64,000 bases of DNA. It comes from a bacterium. Lineage in GTDB: Bacteria > Actinomycetota > Acidimicrobiia > Spongiisociales > Spongiisociaceae. A program made the translations under genes and the position numbers. Below the pieces are notes generated by a model. The model saw only the letters and a list, made by a program, of their open reading frames with translations. It had not been told where the DNA came from and did no database searches. Below are positions 59,013-64,000 of the stretch, in pieces; the first letter of the stretch is position 1; the number at the start of each line of letters is the position of its first letter. The stretch spans positions 1 through 64,000 of the forward strand of contig JAPPGU010000029.1 in the NCBI GenBank assembly GCA_028821265.1. The letters are read 5' to 3'.

Positions 59013-60281
59013 CTACCCGCGCGGCGGTTCCGACCGGTTCGACCCGGAGCCGGCGTCCCTGTCGGCCGGGCGGTGACCTGACGACACCAGCGCGGCCAGG
59101 ACGGTGGTGATCGGCACGGCCGCCACCAGCCCGATCGACCCGCACAGCGTGCGAACTATCACCACCGCCACCAGCTCGGAGTTCGCCACCATCACGAGGG
59201 ACTGATCGGAGACGACGAACAGCATCAGCAGGGGGATGGCCGCGCCTGCATAGGCCAGCAGGAGGGTGTTGACAGTCGAAGCGATGTGCTCACGGCCCAC
59301 CCGGACTCCGGACGAGACCAATTCGTAGACGCTCAGGCCCGGGTTCCGATACCGGAGTTCGGCCACCAAGGCGGCTTGGGTAACCGTGATGTCGTCCAGC
59401 GCGCCGAGTGCGCCGATGACCGCTCCGCCCAGGATCAAGGAGGAGACGTCGAGACCTCCGGCGATGAGAGGCAGTACCAAGCCTTCCTCGCTGGCCAGAC
59501 CGGTGAAGGCGGCCCATTCGAAGAACGCCCAGGACAGGCCCAGCGTCAACCCGAGCGACGACAGGGTCCCGGCCAGGGCCACGGTAGTGATCGGGTTGAA
59601 TCCGTGGACGAGATACAGGCTCACGAACGCGATTCCCGACGCCGCCACCACCGAGACCAGGAGGGGATCGTTGCCGTCGAGTATGGATGGTGCCATGAAG
59701 GCGAGGAGCACCGCCAGCGTGCCGGCCATACCCACCAGGGCCAGCACGCCACGGCGCCGGCCCAGCGCGATCACGAACACGGCGAACAGCGCGGTCAGCC
59801 ACGCCAGCGGGGTCCGGCGGTCCGCGTCCGCGTAGAAGTAGAAGTCGGTGGACGGTTCGTAGCCGATGATCACCTTCTGGCCGACTCTCACGGAAGGGGT
59901 TGTCGCCGTGAAGGCGAGGTCCAACTCCGGTAGAGCTACCAGCGAGCCCCTGGCCGGACCCTCGTCGAGCACAACTGTGACCTGGCGACAGTCGTAGGGA
60001 CTCTCGGCGGTCGAGTAGCTGCAGGGACCGTCACGGATTTCCTCGACAGTGGCACCGTACCGGTCGGTCACGAGCCCGATCTCGTCGGCGCTGGCGGTGG
60101 CGGCCTCTATCCCCTCATCGGTGGGCCACAACGCCGCCACCCCGAATACCGTCGCGACCGCCGCGGCCACCACCACGGCAAGCACCCATCGCAAGCCGGG
60201 GTAAGACCTCCACGCCCTCCAGCCGCTGGCGGGACTGAGATCCTCCGCCCCTTCCGCGGGTTGTCCGAGAGGTTTCTCCAT
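59013..60281 (-). CDS. YibE/F-family membrane protein
   Basis: A 422-residue membrane protein. One N-terminal helix (about 28-50) precedes an extracytoplasmic beta-rich domain (about 55-150; CSYSTAESPYDCRQVTVVLDEG with a Cys pair), then about seven helices. The core (DGNDPLLVSVVAASGIAFVSLYLVHGF, GALDDITVTQAALVAEL, REHIASTVNTLLLAYAGAAIPLLMLF) is the YibE/F signature. Function unknown. It runs upstream of the DegT-type gene, with 23 bases between. Confidence 0.88.
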   Translation of the reverse strand: MEKPLGQPAEGAEDLSPASGWRAWRSYPGLRWVLAVVVAAAVATVFGVAALWPTDEGIEAATASADEIGLVTDRYGATVEEIRDGPCSYSTAESPYDCRQVTVVLDEGPARGSLVALPELDLAFTATTPSVRVGQKVIIGYEPSTDFYFYADADRRTPLAWLTALFAVFVIALGRRRGVLALVGMAGTLAVLLAFMAPSILDGNDPLLVSVVAASGIAFVSLYLVHGFNPITTVALAGTLSSLGLTLGLSWAFFEWAAFTGLASEEGLVLPLIAGGLDVSSLILGGAVIGALGALDDITVTQAALVAELRYRNPGLSVYELVSSGVRVGREHIASTVNTLLLAYAGAAIPLLMLFVVSDQSLVMVANSELVAVVIVRTLCGSIGLVAAVPITTVLAALVSSGHRPADRDAGSGSNRSEPPRG

Positions 60282-60318
60282 CCGGTTCCGAAGCTTAGGA
60301 CGCCCCCAGGGTCCCGAT

Positions 60319-60498
60319 TCAGCCGATGACTTCGGTAATGCCGCCGATGGCCGCGACGATACCGGCGCCCTGAATCCACAGGGCTCGGTACATGTCTGCC
60401 CGGAGCATGTCGCGGGTCACCAGCGGGCTGGTTCCATCGGCGACGTCTTCGACGATGCCCTGGGCAGCGGACTCGTCAATCCCGTGCCAATACATCAT
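60319..60498 (-). CDS. Tiny membrane protein, DUF1640-like, short copy
   Basis: A 59-residue protein from ATG 60498 (ATG 60495 adjacent). A short helical part with TSPLVTRDMLRADMYRALWIQG is followed by a single membrane segment, GIVAAIGGITEVIG. It is a paralogue of the next gene, with the shared block TSPLVTRDML and MYRALWIQG(A/M)GIVA, but lacks the FDT-x-KLR start. It resembles a shortened DUF1640/CCDC90-type coiled-coil membrane protein. Confidence 0.6.
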   Translation of the reverse strand: MMYWHGIDESAAQGIVEDVADGTSPLVTRDMLRADMYRALWIQGAGIVAAIGGITEVIG

Positions 60499-60509
60499 TC
60501 CGGCCTCAT

Positions 60510-60770
60510 TCAGCCCACGGCCTGGGCGATACCGACGATCCCGCCCACTACCGCCACGATGCCCATGCCCTGTATCCACAAGGCCCGGTACATCGCCGTC
60601 AACATGTCAGCCTTCAGCCCGGCGACTTCCGTCGCGAGCATGTCGCGGGTGACGAGCGGGCTGGTCGCGCCGACGACAACCTCTACGCTGCCGTGGGCGA
60701 CAGGCTCGTCAACTCCCGCGGAGCGAAGCTTGCTGACGCTGGCCTGGGTGTCGAAAGTCGGCGTGGTCAT
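60510..60770 (-). CDS. Tiny membrane protein, DUF1640-like, long copy
   Basis: An 86-residue protein. FDTQASVSKLRSAGVDEP matches the FDTxxxxKxLxxAGxxxxQA start of DUF1640/CCDC90-type proteins, then TSPLVTRDMLATEVAGLKADMLTAMYRALWIQG forms a short coiled coil and GIVAVVGGIVGIAQAVG the C-terminal membrane anchor. ATG 60770 has an excellent GGAGG. The tandem partner begins 12 bases downstream, suggesting duplication. Confidence 0.7.
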   Translation of the reverse strand: MTTPTFDTQASVSKLRSAGVDEPVAHGSVEVVVGATSPLVTRDMLATEVAGLKADMLTAMYRALWIQGMGIVAVVGGIVGIAQAVG

Positions 60771-60965
60771 GCCTTTCCTCCATCCGCTGTCAAGGATACC
60801 AGTGGTCCACATCCGGGAGCGTTCCGCCGATGACGAAATCCTTGTCGATCGATCCTTGCCCGTTGGACCTCACCCCCAACATGCCTTGTCCACGGGAGGG
60901 TTTCAACCCCCTTGCTTTCGCCCCTTCCACACCGGCCGCCGTTTGGGCAACCGGCTCAACCGTGG

Positions 60966-62057
60966 TCAGCCGGGAACCACCACGGTGCGGAGGGCCGAGC
61001 CGGTCTCCAGGTTTTCGAAACCCTTCTCCATGTCGGACAGGGGGATGGTGTGGGTGACCATGTCGTCCAGGTTCAGCCGACCCGACCGGTAGAGCGAATC
61101 CAGGACCGGGAAGTCCTGGGCCGGTATGCCCTCCCCGCCGTGGGTGGTCATCAGGGTCGAGGTGTTGCGGAAGAAGGCTGAGGGATCGAGGTCGGCAGCC
61201 GAACCTACCGGGGGTACTCCGATCATGGTGGCCACACCCCCGTATGACAGCATCCCGAGTGCCTGCTCCAGCGTGGCGCCCAATCCCACGGCCTCGAAGG
61301 AGAAATCCACCCCCTCGCCGCCGGTCAGGGCGCGAGCCTTCTCGACCGCGTCCTCGCGGGCCGAGTTGACCGCATGGGTGGCGCCCATGGACAGCGCCCA
61401 GTCCAGCTTGCGATCGGATATGTCCACCGCGATCACCTTCGAGGCGTTGGCCAGGCTGGCGCCCTGGACGGTAGAGAGGCCGATCCCGCCGCACCCGATG
61501 ACGGCCGCGATTGCGCCCGGCCACACCTTGGCTGTGTGGAAGACAGCGCCGGTACCGGTCATGACCGCGCAGCCCAGCAGCGAGGCGGAGGTCAGCGGCA
61601 TGTCGTCGCTGACCCGGAAAACCGCTCCGGCATCGACAGGGACCCGCTCGGCGTACATACCCAGGCCCATCGGCACCTCGACATCGGTCCCGTCGGGAAC
61701 CACCGAGACCACGGGAGGGCGCGCACCGGAGGAATTGCACCGCCTGGGGTCGTTGCGGCGGCACATCGGACAGGATCCGCAAGGCACCCGGCATCCGACC
61801 GCCACCCGGTCCCCTTCGCCGATGTGGGTGACTCCGGGACCGACCTGTTCGACCACACCGGCTCCCTCGTGGCCCAACAACATCGGATAGCGGGGTTGGC
61901 GGCCCGACTGCAGGCCCTTGGACACCTTGTAATCGGTGCGGCAGACCCCGGCCGCCTCCATCCTCAGGATCAACTCCCCCTCCCTGGGAGGACCGAAGGT
62001 GATCCCGGTGATCTCCACCCGCCCCGGCTCCACCACCAGGGCGGCCCGGCTATGCAT
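60966..62057 (-). CDS. Zinc-dependent alcohol dehydrogenase (MDR, class III-like)
   Basis: A 363-residue medium-chain dehydrogenase. The catalytic zinc ligands are Cys39 in AAGVCRTDYKV and the GHEGAGVVEQVG His-Glu pair; structural zinc cysteines are in CGSCPMCRRNDPRRC. The NAD site is AVIGCGGIGLSTVQGA, with IAVDISDRKLDWA giving the Asp for NAD. Its start overlaps the M24 gene's end by eight bases, so translation is coupled. It probably oxidises an alcohol or hemithioacetal made in the same pathway as the M24 and isochorismatase-family genes. Confidence 0.92.
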   Translation of the reverse strand: MHSRAALVVEPGRVEITGITFGPPREGELILRMEAAGVCRTDYKVSKGLQSGRQPRYPMLLGHEGAGVVEQVGPGVTHIGEGDRVAVGCRVPCGSCPMCRRNDPRRCNSSGARPPVVSVVPDGTDVEVPMGLGMYAERVPVDAGAVFRVSDDMPLTSASLLGCAVMTGTGAVFHTAKVWPGAIAAVIGCGGIGLSTVQGASLANASKVIAVDISDRKLDWALSMGATHAVNSAREDAVEKARALTGGEGVDFSFEAVGLGATLEQALGMLSYGGVATMIGVPPVGSAADLDPSAFFRNTSTLMTTHGGEGIPAQDFPVLDSLYRSGRLNLDDMVTHTIPLSDMEKGFENLETGSALRTVVVPG

Positions 62058-63216
62058 CCAGGTCGACGAGATCGTCGTAGTCGTAGGTGAGCCGCTCGCC
62101 GCCTTCGGGAGTGACCCGTACGTTGTCCGACAGGCATATCCCGCCCACCGCGAGCCCCTCGGCCGGGTCGTCGAAGGTGATCTGGGGGTGCAGGTTGATG
62201 ACCATGTTGGTCTTCATCTCCCGCTCCTTGCCGGGCACCCACGGAACCTCATGCGAGTCGAGGCCGATGCCGTGAGCGGTGTAGGCGACCGAGTCGAAGC
62301 CGCCCTGCCCGTACTTGCGGTGGACGCGGTCACGGGCTGCGAGCACCTCGTCGGAGGACGCGCCGGTCTTCATGGCGTCTATGCAGGCGTCGAGGGTCTC
62401 GATACGGGTGTCCCAGTAGCGGAGGACCTGATCGGAGGGACGCCCGAAGGTGTAGGTGCGGCGCACCTCGACCCAGTAGCCGGAGGGGCCTCCCCATTCC
62501 AGATCGATGCAGAGAACATCGTCCCGCTCGATCTCCGCGTCCATCCCGAAGGTGTAGGCCCGGTGGGGCTGGCGGCTCATCTGGGCGATCCCGTCGAGAC
62601 AACCGTGCTGGCGAACCAGGCGGTGAGCCTCGGCCAGTATGTCCCGCTCGATCGCTCCGGGGCGGATGTGACCCTCGAGGCTCCGGAACACCAGGCGGAT
62701 GATCCTGGAGGTCTCCCGCAAGTTCTCGATCTCCTCCTCGCTCTTGACGGCCTTGATGTCGTCGAAGATGTCGGTGGCGTCAACCAGCGTGGCGGTCTTG
62801 CCGAACGCCTCCTGGAAGGCCATGTAGTGGGCGGCGGAGGTGATATCCGACAGCCCCACGATCCCGATCGTCCCGTTCGAGATGCCGTGATCCGAGAGGA
62901 TCCCGGCAATCTCCACGGCCGGAGTCTGGGTCGCCCGGAAGTCCTGTATCCAGTTGACCAGCGCCACCCGCGAGAGGCCCCAAAGCGGGTCCCCGATGAA
63001 GGTGGGCTCGCCCTTCTGAGGGAGCACGACCAATCCCCAACCGGCCCACTGGAAGATGTCGCTCACATACTGGACCCGGCCCCTTACGAACTCGTCGCCC
63101 CGGCTGCAGATGATCATCGCGTCGATCCCCGCCCCGGCCATGGCCTCGCGCAGTACTCGATGACGTCGTTCCCGCTCCTCGGGAGAGGAGATGTGGGTGA
63201 GTGTGCCTTCTGCCAT
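62050..63216 (-). CDS. M24-family (creatinase/Xaa-Pro peptidase fold) protein with lost metal ligands
   Basis: A 388-residue pita-bread-fold protein with an N-terminal creatinase domain and the C-terminal M24 domain. The five usual metal ligands are largely lost: CIDLEWGGPSGYWVEVRRT keeps the first Asp but has Glu for the second; AHGIGLDSHE keeps the His; the two later Glu positions read NLHP and CLSDNV. This recalls creatinase and ectoine-hydrolase-type members that work without metal. With isochorismatase-family hydrolases in the window (63228, 38863) a creatine-like or N-carbamoyl compound is possible, not proven. Confidence 0.82.
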   Translation of the reverse strand: MAEGTLTHISSPEERERRHRVLREAMAGAGIDAMIICSRGDEFVRGRVQYVSDIFQWAGWGLVVLPQKGEPTFIGDPLWGLSRVALVNWIQDFRATQTPAVEIAGILSDHGISNGTIGIVGLSDITSAAHYMAFQEAFGKTATLVDATDIFDDIKAVKSEEEIENLRETSRIIRLVFRSLEGHIRPGAIERDILAEAHRLVRQHGCLDGIAQMSRQPHRAYTFGMDAEIERDDVLCIDLEWGGPSGYWVEVRRTYTFGRPSDQVLRYWDTRIETLDACIDAMKTGASSDEVLAARDRVHRKYGQGGFDSVAYTAHGIGLDSHEVPWVPGKEREMKTNMVINLHPQITFDDPAEGLAVGGICLSDNVRVTPEGGERLTYDYDDLVDLDA

Positions 63217-63227
63217 TGGTGGACTCC

Positions 63228-63956
63228 TTAGCTGTTGGGGGTCGGTATCGACGCCGGCCGGTAGGCGGCGGACGGTTGTGGGTCGGCGAGCTCCGCGACG
63301 ATCTCGTCGGTGGTCCGCGAGGCGATGAAGCCACCGTCCGTCATACGGACCAGGGCGTTCTCATGCAGCTCCGTGGTGGATGAGGTGCATGCGTCGCTGA
63401 CCAGGGACACCGTGTAGCCGCTGTCGGCGGCGTCCCGGGCGGACAACTCCACGCAACCCTCGGTCACGATTCCCGTGAACACCAGATTGGTGATGCCCAT
63501 GCGCTTCAGGACGTCATCGATGTTGCTGGTGTTGAAGACGCTCGATGAGGTCTTGGAGAAGATCATCTCGTCACCCATCGCCTTGACCTCCGGCAGGAGC
63601 TCGTCGTCCATGGGTTCGCGGGGGACGGGCTCGAGGTCGGCGGTGGGCATGAAGGCCTTGCCCGCATCCCTTCCATCGGCGGTGCGATAAGCGACCCGGA
63701 CATGGATCACTTCCTCGCCGGCCTCCCGGAAGGCGTCCTGGCAGCGCCGCACGTTGGGAAGGATCCCGTTGATGTTGTCCCAGCGCTCGCGCATGATCTC
63801 GGGCTTCCCGGCTGCCTTGGCGATGCGACCGATCCAGCCGTCCTCATGGGCGTCCAGGTATTGCAGATCGATCGTCAGGAGGGCGGTCCTCCCGGGCTCG
63901 ATCGAAGGGAAGGATCTGAGGGGGAACAGGTCGTAGAAGGGATCGTGCAGGTCCAT
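63228..63956 (-). CDS. Isochorismatase-family cysteine hydrolase
   Basis: A 242-residue cysteine hydrolase: Asp in LLTIDLQYLDAHEDG, Lys in MIFSKTSSSVF and Cys in LVFTGIVTEGCVELSARDAAD, with the cis-peptide VTEGC loop. It differs from the paralogue-like gene at 38863 in the loop (VTEGC instead of TTSGC), suggesting another amide substrate. It is followed 11 bases on by the M24 gene, then the alcohol dehydrogenase, forming one unit. AGGAGAGG upstream may serve as ribosome site. Confidence 0.88.
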   Translation of the reverse strand: MDLHDPFYDLFPLRSFPSIEPGRTALLTIDLQYLDAHEDGWIGRIAKAAGKPEIMRERWDNINGILPNVRRCQDAFREAGEEVIHVRVAYRTADGRDAGKAFMPTADLEPVPREPMDDELLPEVKAMGDEMIFSKTSSSVFNTSNIDDVLKRMGITNLVFTGIVTEGCVELSARDAADSGYTVSLVSDACTSSTTELHENALVRMTDGGFIASRTTDEIVAELADPQPSAAYRPASIPTPNS

Positions 63957-64000
63957 AGGCTCGGGCCTCTCCTTTGCGAGCTGGGCGCTGGGAACGCGGT

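Overview
The window is dense, high-GC bacterial chromosome with almost no non-coding DNA, frequent GTG/TTG starts, ATGA/TGATG stop-start overlaps and lipoproteins with Thr/Pro/Ala-rich linkers after the lipobox. This suits a free-living or host-associated heterotrophic actinobacterium, possibly of the Acidimicrobiia. That placement is inferred from style; there is no rRNA or marker gene here. I see no rRNA, tRNA, CRISPR array, phage or intact insertion sequence. The content is metabolic: import and breakdown of nitrogen-containing small molecules (amino acids, N-heterocycles, amides, perhaps amino sugars).

Layout. (1) 1-6893, minus: a P-protein-like glycine decarboxylase pair, a fused HcnA/HcnB-type iron-sulfur flavoprotein, a DapA-family lyase/aldolase and a lambda-crystallin-type dehydrogenase. 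(2) 7026-8942: an AcoX/NAD-kinase-like protein convergent with glucosamine-6-phosphate deaminase. (3) 9060-15741, minus: a tightly overlapped operon of ROK regulator, M20 hydrolase, sugar-type ABC importer (binding lipoprotein, permease, ATPase) and a YhfX-like PLP protein, preceded by an AT-rich promoter/operator. (4) 16111-22599, minus: Asp/Glu racemase family, D-amino-acid-oxidase family, two-subunit CoA-transferase, SDR, PPK2 and acetylpolyamine-amidohydrolase-like genes. (5) 22810-27895, plus: an SsuABC/NMT1-type importer co-transcribed with a nitrilase-superfamily protein and an amidohydrolase. (6) 28015-29004: an MscS channel. (7) 29154-36719, minus: a seven-gene operon, six of its genes overlapping end to end, with DUF1989, a DUF5591/ArcS-like protein, class II aldolase, class III aminotransferase, amidohydrolase, FAD oxidoreductase and methyltransferase. 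(8) 36982-41233, minus: enamidase, DUF1185, isochorismatase-family amidase and a hydantoinase-like protein, with a divergent nucleoside deaminase. (9) 41385-53523, mostly plus: CapA-like lipoprotein, small membrane and lipoproteins, an oligopeptide-type binding protein, a four-gene ABC importer whose binding protein carries a long Ala-rich coiled coil, a DMT exporter and a PaREP1/HEPN-like protein. (10) 53887-57698, minus: three paralogous alpha/beta hydrolases with an orphan ParA ATPase between the second and third. (11) 57823-63956, minus: DegT aminotransferase, YibE/F membrane protein, two tiny paralogous membrane proteins, zinc alcohol dehydrogenase, M24 creatinase-like protein and a second isochorismatase-family hydrolase.

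How it works together. Several modules pair an importer with hydrolases and deaminases. Enamidase, hydantoinase-like protein, isochorismatase-family amidase and DUF1185 look like a ring-opening and amide-cleaving route resembling nicotinate or hydantoin/pyrimidine breakdown. HcnAB-like, DAO-family and DapA-family genes recall hydroxyproline or opine oxidation. Several enzymes have altered catalytic residues (nitrilase-like Lys to Arg, hydantoinase-like HxH to ExH, M24 ligands lost), so annotation by family name alone would mislead. The strongest candidates for an undescribed system are the seven-gene DUF1989/DUF5591-like operon and the divergent P-protein pair linked to HcnAB.
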